Shown: one piece after another, positions 55,063 through 63,555 of the stretch
Position numbering within the stretch: position 1 is the first letter of the stretch
Layout: each line of letters begins with the position of its first letter
Assembly: GCF_022695595.1 (NCBI RefSeq)
Contig: NZ_CP074380.1
Location: 3,360,001 to 3,424,000 of the forward strand
Length of the DNA stretch: 64,000 bases
From: Streptomyces sp. MST-110588
Lineage (GTDB): Bacteria; Actinomycetota; Actinomycetes; Streptomycetales; Streptomycetaceae
Direction: 5' to 3'
The notes under the pieces: model-generated
Told to the model about the DNA's origin: nothing
The model's database searches: none
What the model saw: the letters and a program-made list of their open reading frames with translations, nothing else
Translations under genes and position numbers: made by a program

Positions 55063-55746
55063 CTAGTGCGCCGCGCCCCCGGCCCGTACGAGTCCCGTCT
55101 CGTACGCGAGGACGACCGCCTGGACCCGGTCGCGCAGCCCCAGCTTGGTGAGGATCCGGCCGACATGGGTTTTGACCGTGGCTTCGGACAGTACGAGCTG
55201 CGCCGCGATCTCCCCGTTGGACAGCCCCTGCGCGACCAGCAGCAGCACCTCCCGCTCGCGCTCGGTGAGCCGCCCGATCTCCGGCCGTACCGGCTCGCCC
55301 GCGGTGGCCGGCAGCATCGGCGTGAAGCGGTCCAGCAGGCGCCGGGTGGTGGACGGCGCGACGACCGCGTCACCGCTCTGTACGGCGCGGATGGCGGCCA
55401 GCAGTTCGCTCGGCGGCACGTCCTTGAGCATGAAGCCGCTGGCGCCCGCCTTGAGCGCCGAGAACGCGTACTCGTCCAGGTCGAAGGTGGTCAGGATCAG
55501 CACCTTCGGCGCGTCCTCCTTCTGCCCGCCCTCACAGATCCGGCGGGTGGCCTCCACCCCGTCCAGATGCGGCATACGGACGTCCATCAGAATCACATCG
55601 ACCTTGGTGGAGCGCAGCACCTCCAGTGCCTGCACCCCGTCGCCCGCCTCGGCGACGACCTCCATGTCCGGCTGCGCGGCCAGCACCATCCGGAAACCGG
55701 TACGCAGCAGCACCTGATCGTCTACGAGCATCACGCGGATGGTCAT
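55063..55746 (-). CDS. Response regulator, NarL/LuxR family
   Basis: 227 aa. Receiver with Asp9-Asp10, phospho-acceptor Asp55 (VILMDVRMPHLDG) and Lys ~108 (GFMLKDVPPSE). LuxR-type HTH at ~160-220 (LTEREREVLLLVAQGLSNGEIAAQLVLSEATVKTHVGRILTKLGLRDR). Partner of the histidine kinase 107 bp upstream on the same strand. Targets unknown; no auto-operator seen. Confidence 0.92.
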   Translation of the reverse strand: MTIRVMLVDDQVLLRTGFRMVLAAQPDMEVVAEAGDGVQALEVLRSTKVDVILMDVRMPHLDGVEATRRICEGGQKEDAPKVLILTTFDLDEYAFSALKAGASGFMLKDVPPSELLAAIRAVQSGDAVVAPSTTRRLLDRFTPMLPATAGEPVRPEIGRLTEREREVLLLVAQGLSNGEIAAQLVLSEATVKTHVGRILTKLGLRDRVQAVVLAYETGLVRAGGAAH

Positions 55747-55853
55747 GAGGAAGTCCTTCGGGAGACGGAAGAGGGAGGAGGTGGAAGAGGGGAACAGGAA
55801 GTAGAGGGAGGGAGGCGGGTGAGGAGCAGGGGCGATCGCGGGGCGGGTGGGCT

Positions 55854-57056
55854 TCAGCGTGCGGACTTCAGCGGCAGTACGGCACTGATCCGGAAGCCTC
55901 CCCCCGGCCGCGGCCCCGCGTCCAGGCTGCCCCCGACCATACCGACGCGCTCCCGCATGCCGATGAGGCCGTGGCCCAGCCCGTCCGCCCCGCCGCCCTC
56001 GTACAACTCGTGCTGCGCGCCCCGGCCGTCGTCCTCGGCGAGCACTTCCAGGTCGCTGTCCTGGTAGCTGATCCGGACGGTCGCGCCGACGTCCGGACCG
56101 CCGTGCTTGCGGGTGTTGGTCAGTGCCTCCTGCACGATGCGGTACGCGGTGAGTTCGACGCTGCTGGGCAGCGGTCGCGGCTCGCCCTCCACCCGGAAGT
56201 CGACCGTCATTCCGGTGCCGCGCACCTGCTCGATGAGTTCCGCGAGCTGTTCGACGCCGGGCTGCGGCACGTACTCGCCGCCCTCCGGCTGTTCGCCGCT
56301 GCGCAGCACGCCCAGCAGCCGGCGCATCTCGGCGAGCGCCTGCCGGCCCGTCCCGGAGATCGTCTCCAGCGCCTGCTTGGCCTGCTCGGGGGCGCTGTCC
56401 AGGACGTACGCGGCGCCGTCCGCCTGCACCACCATCACCGACACGTTGTGCGCCACCACGTCGTGCAGCTCACGGGCGATCCGCGCCCGCTCGGCGGCCA
56501 CCGCGATCCGCGACTGGGTCTCGCGCTCCTTCTCCAGCCGGGCGGCCTTCTCTTCGAGCTGCGCCCAGTACGCACGGCGCGTACGGACCGAGTCCCCGAG
56601 CACCCAGGCCAGGATGAAAGGGGCCGTGAACAGCGTCCCGACGAACAGGGTCTGCCCTATGGGGTGCACGTCCTGAGGGCCGCCGAAGCGCACGAACGTG
56701 ATGCCGGGACCGATGAGCGCGCCGATGAGCGCGACGCGCGAGGCCCACCGCGTGGTGCCGGAGGCGACCGTGTAGATGATGACGAGGGTGGCGAAGTCGG
56801 CGGGGTGCGACTGGATGTTTTCGATGAGCTGCCAGATGCACAGGACGATGGCCAGCAGCAGCATCTTCTCCGGCATCTTGCGGCGCAGCGCGATGACCGT
56901 GCACAGGCCGAGGCTGAGGAAGAGTCCGACGACCTGTTCCGACGCGCCGATGGCGGGCCCCATGAGCCACAGGGCGTTGAATCCCAGCAGGAGGACGGCC
57001 CAGAAGGTGTCCACCCCTGTCGGATGCCTGCGGAAGAAGTCGTAGAGGCGCTGCAC
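55854..57056 (-). CDS. Sensor histidine kinase (HisKA_3 type)
   Basis: 400 aa. Four to five membrane helices in the first ~155 residues with very short loops, so an intramembrane-sensing type. Coiled coil ~165-185, then the H-box ERARIARELHDVVAHNVSVMVVQAD with His198. HATPase_c domain with N-box YRIVQEALTNTRKHGG and G-box GHGLIGMRERV. GTG 57056. TTGACC at 57096-57091 is a good -35, with only a weak -10 (TGCCTA) 17 nt downstream, giving a start point near the GTG. Forms a two-component system with the NarL-type regulator. Confidence 0.91.
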   Translation of the reverse strand: MQRLYDFFRRHPTGVDTFWAVLLLGFNALWLMGPAIGASEQVVGLFLSLGLCTVIALRRKMPEKMLLLAIVLCIWQLIENIQSHPADFATLVIIYTVASGTTRWASRVALIGALIGPGITFVRFGGPQDVHPIGQTLFVGTLFTAPFILAWVLGDSVRTRRAYWAQLEEKAARLEKERETQSRIAVAAERARIARELHDVVAHNVSVMVVQADGAAYVLDSAPEQAKQALETISGTGRQALAEMRRLLGVLRSGEQPEGGEYVPQPGVEQLAELIEQVRGTGMTVDFRVEGEPRPLPSSVELTAYRIVQEALTNTRKHGGPDVGATVRISYQDSDLEVLAEDDGRGAQHELYEGGGADGLGHGLIGMRERVGMVGGSLDAGPRPGGGFRISAVLPLKSAR

Positions 57057-57247
57057 GTAACCCAGCGTAGGCAGGGCGTATAGGTGTACGGGTCAACCGG
57101 ACGGGCGATCCTGTGTGCCGGTCGTACTCCCCAAGGTGGAGACCGGACGCCGCCGTTATCGCCCGGCCGCGGAAGAGGCCCGGCCGGACCGCTTGAGCGG
57201 GTGGGCCGTGCGGGCCCGGCCGGCCCCGTGCCCCTTACCGTAGGGCG

Positions 57248-58369
57248 GTGACCGAGGCGACCGACACAAGTGGTGAATGGCGCGGCTGGCGGGAGGCCAC
57301 CGAGAAGGCGCTCTACGGGCCGGACGGCTTCTACTCCCGCGCCGACGGGCCCGGGCCGGCCGGGCACTTCCGCACCTCCGTGCACGCCTCGCCCTTGTAC
57401 GCGCGCGCCATCGCCACGCTCGTACGGCGGGTGGACGCGGCGCTGGGGCATCCGGCCGAACTGGCTCTGGTGGACGTGGGTGCGGGCCGTGGCGAGCTGC
57501 TGACCGGCGTGCTCCACGCTCTCGACATGCTCGACGCACCTGGCACGCCCGTCGCACCAGGCGCACCCGATGCGCCCGACGCGCCCGGACCGCCCGGCGC
57601 ACCGGCGGACTCCGTACGCCCGCGCCTGCGCCCGTACGCCGTCGAACGCGCCCCGCGCCCCTCCGGCCTGGACCCGCGCATCACCTGGCTCGCCGACCTG
57701 CCCGCCCCCGGCTCCCTCACCGGGCTGCTCTTCGCCAACGAGTGGCTGGACAACGTACCGGTCGAGGTCGCCGAGACCGACGCGGACGGCGTGCCGCGCC
57801 GGGTCCTCGTACGGGACGACGGCACCGAGACGCTCGGCGAGCCGGTCGGCGGCGCGGACGCCGAGTGGCTCGCCCGCTGGTGGCCGCTGTCCTGCGCGCG
57901 CCCGGCCGCACGCCCGGCCGCGGGCCTGCGTGCCGAGATCGGCCGGCCGCGCGATGCCGCCTGGTCCCGGGCCGTACGCTCGCTCCACCGCGGTCTGGCC
58001 GTCACCGCCGACTACGCGCACCACCGCGGAGCCCGGCCGCCTTTCGGAACGCTCACCGGCTTCCGCGCGGGCCGCGAGGTCCACCCCGTACCGGACGGCT
58101 CGTGCGACATCACCTCTCATGTGGCGCTGGACGCGTGCGCGGGCCCGGACGCCGAGATCCTCACCCAGCGCGAGGCGCTGCATGCCCTCGGCGTCGACGG
58201 CCGCCGCCCGCCGCTCGCCCTGGCCTCCACCGATCCGGCCGGATACGTACGGGAGCTGAGCGCGGCGGGGCAGGCGGCCGAGCTGACCGACCCGGCGGGG
58301 CTCGGCTCGTTCGGCTGGCTGGTCCAGCCGGTCGGCGGCACCGCCTGCGCCGGGCTGCTCACGCGATAG
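57248..58369 (+). CDS. MidA/NDUFAF7-like SAM-dependent methyltransferase (COG1565)
   Basis: 373 aa. N-terminus [43 protein letters not shown] is characteristic of the COG1565 family (partners of respiratory complex I); motif I is [18 protein letters not shown]. Later [10 protein letters not shown] and [16 protein letters not shown] correspond to the family's ANE(l/f)xDxxPv motif. In mitochondria the homologue methylates an arginine of the NuoD-type 49-kDa subunit. Here a NuoD paralogue lies ~2.4 kb downstream. GTG 57248 has TACCGT 6 nt upstream: leaderless. A Pro/Ala/Gly-rich insertion sits at ~97-120. Confidence 0.84.
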   Translation: MTEATDTSGEWRGWREATEKALYGPDGFYSRADGPGPAGHFRTSVHASPLYARAIATLVRRVDAALGHPAELALVDVGAGRGELLTGVLHALDMLDAPGTPVAPGAPDAPDAPGPPGAPADSVRPRLRPYAVERAPRPSGLDPRITWLADLPAPGSLTGLLFANEWLDNVPVEVAETDADGVPRRVLVRDDGTETLGEPVGGADAEWLARWWPLSCARPAARPAAGLRAEIGRPRDAAWSRAVRSLHRGLAVTADYAHHRGARPPFGTLTGFRAGREVHPVPDGSCDITSHVALDACAGPDAEILTQREALHALGVDGRRPPLALASTDPAGYVRELSAAGQAAELTDPAGLGSFGWLVQPVGGTACAGLLTR

Positions 58370-58419
58370 CCCCGCCCGCGCGCCTCACCTGACCGCCCCT
58401 CCCCTCATACGGCCGGCGC

Positions 58420-60048
58420 CTACGCCTCGCCGTCCTTCACCGCCCCGGAACCGTCCGGTCCACCAACGGCCGGTCCTCGGCCAACGGCCGGTCGTCGGCC
58501 AACGACCGGTCCGTCAACAACCGGCCTGCCACTGGCCTGCCCGTCACCGACAACTCCGCCCCCGCTCATCCACCGGTCCGGTGCCGCCGTGCGCCGCCCC
58601 GTACGGGAACGTTCCGCCTGTCCGACGACGATCGCCAGGGCCTCCTGTGCGTCGCGCCCACGCGCGACCACCGTCGTGTCCGCGCCCGTGTCGACCCATA
58701 CGTCGGCCAGTTTCAGCAGCCGCTTCACAGGCCCCTGGGTCAGCCGTACGCTCTGCGCCTTGGCGTGCGGCACCAGCGTCAGCGTCTGCGTCAGCAGACC
58801 CTTCGAGGCCGCGAAGACCGTTCCGTCCGCCGTCCAGCGCCAGCCGCGCCACCGCACCGGCGCCACCCACCGGGCCCGCCGGGACGCGGGCCGCAGCCCT
58901 TCCCGTACGGCCGCGAGGTCGGTGCGCGGGAGGATGCGGGCGATCACCGTCTGCGCGGTGTGCGGGTCCGTGACCGGCAGCAGTACGCCTTCGGACGTGC
59001 CCGCGACATCCAGTTCGACCCGCATCCAGCCCTTCATCCGCCACAGCAGCGGCCGTACGATCCGCACGGCCTGGACGCGACCGGGCGGCACCGTCTCGTG
59101 CTGCCGGTCCAGCAGCCCGTGGTCCAGCCGCAGCCCGTCCGGCGAGTCACCGACCGTCCAGTCGTACTCCTTCAGGTACCGGCCGCCGGTCACCGCCCAG
59201 ACCGCTCCTCCGGCGGAGAGCAGCGCCGCGCCCGCCGCCAGCACGCTGTCCGAGAGCCACCAGACGGCCACGGCCCCGAACACGCCCGAGAGGACTGCCA
59301 TCCACACCGCGGTGTTCAGCAGCACCGCCACGGCCAGCATCCGCGGCGCCACCCGCGCCAGGTCCCGCGCGGGTGCCTCACCGGCCCCGCCCGCGGTTTC
59401 GGGTGTGAAACCGGCGGCCAGTGCCAGCAGCTCCGCGCGCAGCGCCCGCGCCTCCTTCTTGCCGAGGAAGGCCAGCTCGTCCTTGTTCTCCGTACCGATG
59501 ACGTCGATCTTGAGCTTGGCCACGCCCAGGAAGCGGGCGAGCAGCGGTTCGGCGACCTCCACCGCTTGGATGCGGTCCAGGCGCAGGTGGGCGGTACGGC
59601 GGAAAAGCAGGCCGGTACGGATGCGCAGCTCGGTGTCGGTCAGGGCGTAGTACGTGCACCGCCACGACTGGACGCCGTACGCGACCGAGGCCAGCACCGC
59701 CAGTACGACCCCGGCCGTCAGCAGGGCCTTGTCCAGGCCGAGCAGCCAGTCCCGCGCCCAGTCCTGTTTCACCAGGAAGGCGACGAAGGCGAGCGGGGCC
59801 CAGGCGCGGCGCAGCGGCGTGACCGGGTGCAGCCGCCGCTCCAGGGGCCCGCTCTGCGGCGACCTGCTCCCTGACGGCCTGCTCTGCGGCGACCTGCTCC
59901 GTGACGGCGCGGTCCGCGGCGACTCGTTCAAGGACGGCTCGCTCAAGGACGACTCGTTCAAGGACGACTCGCTCAGGGACGGCGCGGCGACGGTGACGCC
60001 GTCCGCCTCGCCCGCACTGTTTCCGCTCTTCCCCTCCCCCGCGCTCAC
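58420..60048 (-). CDS. PH-domain membrane protein (YdbT-like)
   Basis: 542 aa. The Ser/Leu/Asn-rich N-terminus (SLSESSLNESSLSEPSL repeats) is followed by two pairs of membrane helices. Bacterial PH (bPH2) domains follow: YYALTDTELRIRTGLLFRRTAHLRLDRIQAVEV (~130), GLRLDHGLLDRQHETVPPGRVQAVRI (~300), and a third, degenerate one near 435 (TLTLVPHAKAQSVRLTQGPVKRLLKLADVWVDTG). The C-terminal tail is Gly/Val/Pro-rich from a repeat. The GTG start overlaps the stop of the upstream PH gene (GTGA), so the two are coupled, as in YdbS/YdbT pairs. Exact role unknown. Confidence 0.86.
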   Translation of the reverse strand: MSAGEGKSGNSAGEADGVTVAAPSLSESSLNESSLSEPSLNESPRTAPSRSRSPQSRPSGSRSPQSGPLERRLHPVTPLRRAWAPLAFVAFLVKQDWARDWLLGLDKALLTAGVVLAVLASVAYGVQSWRCTYYALTDTELRIRTGLLFRRTAHLRLDRIQAVEVAEPLLARFLGVAKLKIDVIGTENKDELAFLGKKEARALRAELLALAAGFTPETAGGAGEAPARDLARVAPRMLAVAVLLNTAVWMAVLSGVFGAVAVWWLSDSVLAAGAALLSAGGAVWAVTGGRYLKEYDWTVGDSPDGLRLDHGLLDRQHETVPPGRVQAVRIVRPLLWRMKGWMRVELDVAGTSEGVLLPVTDPHTAQTVIARILPRTDLAAVREGLRPASRRARWVAPVRWRGWRWTADGTVFAASKGLLTQTLTLVPHAKAQSVRLTQGPVKRLLKLADVWVDTGADTTVVARGRDAQEALAIVVGQAERSRTGRRTAAPDRWMSGGGVVGDGQASGRPVVDGPVVGRRPAVGRGPAVGGPDGSGAVKDGEA

Positions 60049-60671
60049 AGGCCCGCCGACCGTGTTTCGCCCAGCTCCGTGAGCCGGTCCCGCAGCCGGG
60101 CCGCTTCGCGCGGGTCCAGCCCGGGGATGCAGGCGTCGGTCCCCGCCGCGGCGGTCCGCAGCCGTACGCTCGCCAGCCCGAAATACCGCTCCAGCGGCCC
60201 GGAGGTGACCTCCACCAACTGCATCCGCCCGTACGGCACGATCGTCAGCTCGCGCCACAGCACCCCGCGGCTGATCAGCAGGTCATCGGCGCGTTCGGCG
60301 TACTTCCAGGAGCGCCAGTTGCGCTCCAGCACCCGCCATCCCCAGGCCAGCCCCGCCAGCGGCAGCACCGCGCACGCCGCGAGGGCGGGGGTGAGAAGCC
60401 AGCCCAGCAGTCCGCCCGAGACCACCGCCAGGGGCGCCAGGGCCAGTACGAGCAGCAGCCGCCGCATCCGCAGCAGTTCCCGCGGTATCCCCCGCCAGTC
60501 CGCGTCGACCTCTACCTCTACGGCCCCTTGCCGTACGGACACGCCGGACCGGTCGGCCCCACTGGTCCCACCAGACCCGCTGACCACACCAGCCCCACCG
60601 ATCCCACCGGAGTCACCGACCCAGCCAGGCCCGCCGCCCCCCTCCGGCTCCACGTCCGTCCCGGAACGCAC
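60045..60671 (-). CDS. PH-domain membrane protein (YdbS-like)
   Basis: 208 aa. Gly/Ser-rich start, two membrane helices (~70-90 and 92-108), then one bPH2 domain: WKYAERADDLLISRGVLWRELTIVPYGRMQLVEVTSGPLERYFGLASVRLRTAAAG. Partner of the downstream YdbT-like gene. GTG 60671 has GGGGAGG upstream. Only 81 bp separate it from the divergent NuoD paralogue. Confidence 0.86.
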   Translation of the reverse strand: MRSGTDVEPEGGGGPGWVGDSGGIGGAGVVSGSGGTSGADRSGVSVRQGAVEVEVDADWRGIPRELLRMRRLLLVLALAPLAVVSGGLLGWLLTPALAACAVLPLAGLAWGWRVLERNWRSWKYAERADDLLISRGVLWRELTIVPYGRMQLVEVTSGPLERYFGLASVRLRTAAAGTDACIPGLDPREAARLRDRLTELGETRSAGL

Positions 60672-60752
60672 CGCGCCGCCTCCCCACTCTCACTCCCCCA
60701 TATGTGCATCCCTTCACCCTAAGAGGAGGTACGGGACTGCGAGAATGTGCCC

Positions 60753-61895
60753 ATGACGGAGACGACGGTCGGCATCGGCGGCGCGGCGGAGAGCACCGAC
60801 ATGGTGCTCAACATCGGCCCGCAGCACCCCTCCACGCACGGTGTGCTGCGGCTGCGCCTCGTCCTGGACGGCGAACGCGTGCAGCACGCCGAGCCCGTGA
60901 TCGGCTATATGCACCGCGGTGCCGAGAAGCTCTTCGAGGCGCGCGACTACCGCCAGATCATCATGCTCGCCAACCGTCACGACTGGCTGTCGGCCTTCTC
61001 CAACGAGCTGGGGGTCGTGCTCGCCGTCGAGCGGATGCTGGGCATGGAGGTCCCCGAGCGCGCCGTGTGGACCCGTACGCTGCTGGCCGAGCTGAACCGC
61101 GTACTGAACCACCTGATGTTCCTGGGTTCCTACCCCCTGGAGCTGGGCGGCATCACCCCCGTCTTCCACGCCTTCCGTGAGCGCGAGGAACTCCAGAACG
61201 TCATGGAGGAGATCTCCGGCGGCCGGATGCACTACATGTTCAACCGGGTCGGCGGTCTGAAGGAGGACCTGCCGGCCGGCTGGCTCGGCCGCGCCCGGCA
61301 CGCCGTACGCGAAGTCCGTTCCCGTATGGACGTCTTCGACCGTCTCGTCCTGGGCAACGAGATCTTCCGCGGCCGGACCCGTGGCATCGGCGTCCTGACG
61401 CCGGAGGCGGTCCACGCGTACGGCGTCTCCGGACCCATCGCCCGCGCCTCCGGTGTCGACTTCGACCTGCGCCGGGACGAGCCGTACCTCGCGTACGCCG
61501 AACTCCAGGACACCCTGGAGGTGGTGACCCGCGAGGAGGGCGACTGCCTGGCCCGCTTCGAATGCCTGCTGGAGCAGACCCACAACTCCCTGGACCTGGC
61601 CGACGCCTGTCTGGACCGCATCGCCGAGCTGCCGCCGGGGCCGATCAACCAGCGGCTGCCGAAGGTCCTCAAGGCGCCCGAGGGCGCGACGTACGCGTGG
61701 ACCGAGAACCCGCTGGGCATCAACGGCTACTACCTGGTCTCCAAGGGGGAGAAGACCCCGTACCGGCTCAAGCTGCGCTCGGCCTCGTACAACAACATCC
61801 AGGCGCTGACCGAGCTGCTGCCGGGCACGCTGGTCGCCGACATGGTCGCCATCCTCGGCTCGCTGTTCTTCGTCGTCGGCGACATCGACAAGTAA
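60753..61895 (+). CDS. nuoD2: Stand-alone NADH-quinone oxidoreductase subunit D paralogue
   Basis: 380 aa. Matches NuoD/Nqo4/49-kDa: [17 protein letters not shown] (quinone-site His region), [53 protein letters not shown]. No other complex I genes are nearby, so it is a second, orphan copy. Where canonical NuoD has DRxDY (quinone-binding Tyr, Tyr87 in Thermus numbering), this protein has NRHDW. ATG 60753; GAGAAT lies 6 nt upstream with no close Shine-Dalgarno. Might function with an alternative complex I or hydrogenase-like module elsewhere. See findings. Confidence 0.88.
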   Translation: MTETTVGIGGAAESTDMVLNIGPQHPSTHGVLRLRLVLDGERVQHAEPVIGYMHRGAEKLFEARDYRQIIMLANRHDWLSAFSNELGVVLAVERMLGMEVPERAVWTRTLLAELNRVLNHLMFLGSYPLELGGITPVFHAFREREELQNVMEEISGGRMHYMFNRVGGLKEDLPAGWLGRARHAVREVRSRMDVFDRLVLGNEIFRGRTRGIGVLTPEAVHAYGVSGPIARASGVDFDLRRDEPYLAYAELQDTLEVVTREEGDCLARFECLLEQTHNSLDLADACLDRIAELPPGPINQRLPKVLKAPEGATYAWTENPLGINGYYLVSKGEKTPYRLKLRSASYNNIQALTELLPGTLVADMVAILGSLFFVVGDIDK

Positions 61896-61943
61896 CGCGG
61901 GCGGGGCTGGACGTACGGGACGGGGCGTACGGGACGGGCCGGG

Positions 61944-62010
61944 CGTACGAGTCCCAGCCGTACGCCCGCACGAGTCCCAGCCGTAGGACCGCACGAGTCC
62001 CGGCCGTACG
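61944..62010. repeat. ~21-bp tandem repeat (gcacgagtcccagccgta...)
   Basis: Three imperfect copies of [c/g][g/c]acgagtccc[a/g]gccgta plus a short spacer between nuoD2 and the DUF4232 lipoprotein gene. Preceded by four cgtacggga-type units (61911-61950). Confidence 0.7.
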
Positions 62011-62026
62011 GCCCTACGGATACGGG

Positions 62027-62740
62027 CTACCCGGCGCCCGTGCCGGCGGGAGCGACCGGCACCGTCGCCGGCTGCTTCCACGCCGTCATCTCCACCTTGC
62101 CGGTGGTGCCCACGTCGATCAGTTCGCGTACGTGCTGCACGGGCTGCCCCTCGGCCGGAGCGACCTCCAGGAACGCGCCGTTGTTGATTCCACGGCTGAC
62201 GTCGGTGACCGTGTTCCGCCACACGAGTATCGTCTCGGCGGCCTCGCCCGGCCGGAGCGTCAGGGGGCGGGGCCCGGGGTCCTTGATGTCGGACGCCGCC
62301 TGTGCCCCCTTCACTGCCCTCACCTTGAGCGGCTCACGCTTGTCGTCCAGGACCCGCAGATGCGGGTAGCCGTTCACCTTGAACGGGCGCTTGCCGCAGT
62401 TGGTCATGCGGACCGCCATCGAGCGCAGGCCCATCGCCGCGTCGACCCGGCTGCCCTTGATGAGGACCCCCGGTTCGGGGCAGGCGGACGCGGTGGCGGC
62501 GGGCGGCGTGGGGTGCGGCTTGGCGTCCGGCTTCGGCGCGGGGTCGGCGGAGCAGCCGGTGCCCAGGGCGCCGAGGACGGCCGCCGCTGCCAGGGCGAGG
62601 GCCGGGGCCGGGGCCACGCGTACGGTGCGCAGGGCGGGTCCCCGCCGCCCGGCGCGCAGACCCGGGCCCTGCCGTACGGCGCGCAGGCCCGGACCCTGCC
62701 GTACGGCGGACGGGACCGGAGCCGTCCGTACATCCTTCAC
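62027..62740 (-). CDS. DUF4232-like lipoprotein
   Basis: 237 aa. Long basic N-terminus with two RQGPGLRA repeats (encoded by a gcgcaggcccgg repeat), hydrophobic core and lipobox LGALGTGC (Cys ~63). The mature domain fits DUF4232: residues CPEPGVLIKG, MAVRMTNCGKRPFKVNGYPHLRVLD, LTLRPGEAAETILVWRNTV, a secreted beta-sandwich of unknown function common in actinobacteria. GTG 62740 with GAGGAGG upstream. Confidence 0.82.
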   Translation of the reverse strand: MKDVRTAPVPSAVRQGPGLRAVRQGPGLRAGRRGPALRTVRVAPAPALALAAAAVLGALGTGCSADPAPKPDAKPHPTPPAATASACPEPGVLIKGSRVDAAMGLRSMAVRMTNCGKRPFKVNGYPHLRVLDDKREPLKVRAVKGAQAASDIKDPGPRPLTLRPGEAAETILVWRNTVTDVSRGINNGAFLEVAPAEGQPVQHVRELIDVGTTGKVEMTAWKQPATVPVAPAGTGAG

Positions 62741-62825
62741 CGCGCCTCCTCAGTGGCTGACCGTGTTCTGTTCCACCGGGTTTGCCCAGGTGCGCCCGCG
62801 TTTCGATCCTGACGGATGATTCACC

Positions 62826-63470
62826 CTACTCCGCGGGCCCGACAGCCCGCTTCCAGGACGCGTCCTGGAGGGTCTGCAAATGCCTCCGCAGCAGCTCCAG
62901 TTGCACGTCCGGGGTCAGCAGGTCCGGTTCCAGTACCGCCTGGAGGTTGATGCCGTCCAGCAGTACGGACAGCCGCAGGCTCTCGGACTCGACATCCAGG
63001 CTGTCCGGCAGCCCTCCCTCCTCCTGCGCCCCGCGCAGCACCCGCGCCAGCAGGGCGCGGGTGCCCGCCTGCCACTCCAGGGCCCAGGGCCGCAGTTCGG
63101 GCCGCGTACGGGCGGCGGTGGTGAACGCCTGCCACAGGACCGCCTCCTCACGGCGCGGTTCATCCAGAGGGAGGAACTCGGCCAGGAACTCCTCGACCTG
63201 CGTACGGCGCTGCCGCCCGGCGGCCGGCGAGAGGAGCCGCTCGATGTGCCCGTGGAGGCGCCCTTCGAGGCGGCCGATCAGCTCACGCATGGCGAAGATG
63301 ATCGTCTCGTCGTGATCGCTGAAGTAGTGCCGGACGGACCCGATGGCCAGTCCCGCCTCCTCGGCGACGTTACGGAGCGAGGCACCTTCCACCCCCTCGC
63401 GGCCGACCACGCGGAGGACGGCATCGGCCACGGCCCGACGGCGGGTCAGCGGATCGACGATCTTAGGCAT
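62826..63470 (-). CDS. TetR family transcriptional regulator
   Basis: 214 aa. HTH ~8-55: TRRRAVADAVLRVVGREGVEGASLRNVAEEAGLAIGSVRHYFSDHDE; the GSVRHYF form is BetI-like. Ligand-binding domain ~75-200 (TetR_C_6-like, EAVLWQAFTTAARTRPELRPW). ATG 63470 is preceded by CATAAT at 6 nt: possibly leaderless, and the -10 lies inside a 13-bp palindrome, implying autorepression. Divergent from the membrane protein gene at 63556, its probable target. Confidence 0.88.
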   Translation of the reverse strand: MPKIVDPLTRRRAVADAVLRVVGREGVEGASLRNVAEEAGLAIGSVRHYFSDHDETIIFAMRELIGRLEGRLHGHIERLLSPAAGRQRRTQVEEFLAEFLPLDEPRREEAVLWQAFTTAARTRPELRPWALEWQAGTRALLARVLRGAQEEGGLPDSLDVESESLRLSVLLDGINLQAVLEPDLLTPDVQLELLRRHLQTLQDASWKRAVGPAE

Positions 63471-63472
63471 GT

Positions 63473-63521
63473 TGCCATTATGGCATGGGCGAGCTAAATT
63501 GTTTATGGCACGACCGAGCTA
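63473..63521. promoter_or_regulatory. Operator candidates between TetR gene and membrane protein gene
   Basis: TGCCATTATGGCA (63473-63485) is a perfect 13-bp palindrome. The half-site ATGGCA recurs in a 25-bp direct repeat, ATGGCA-N5-GAGCTA, at 63480-63496 and 63505-63521. The region is unusually AT-rich for this genome. Confidence 0.75.
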
Positions 63522-63555
63522 TAAAAATCCGCAGAGGCTGAGGGTGGGGGACACG

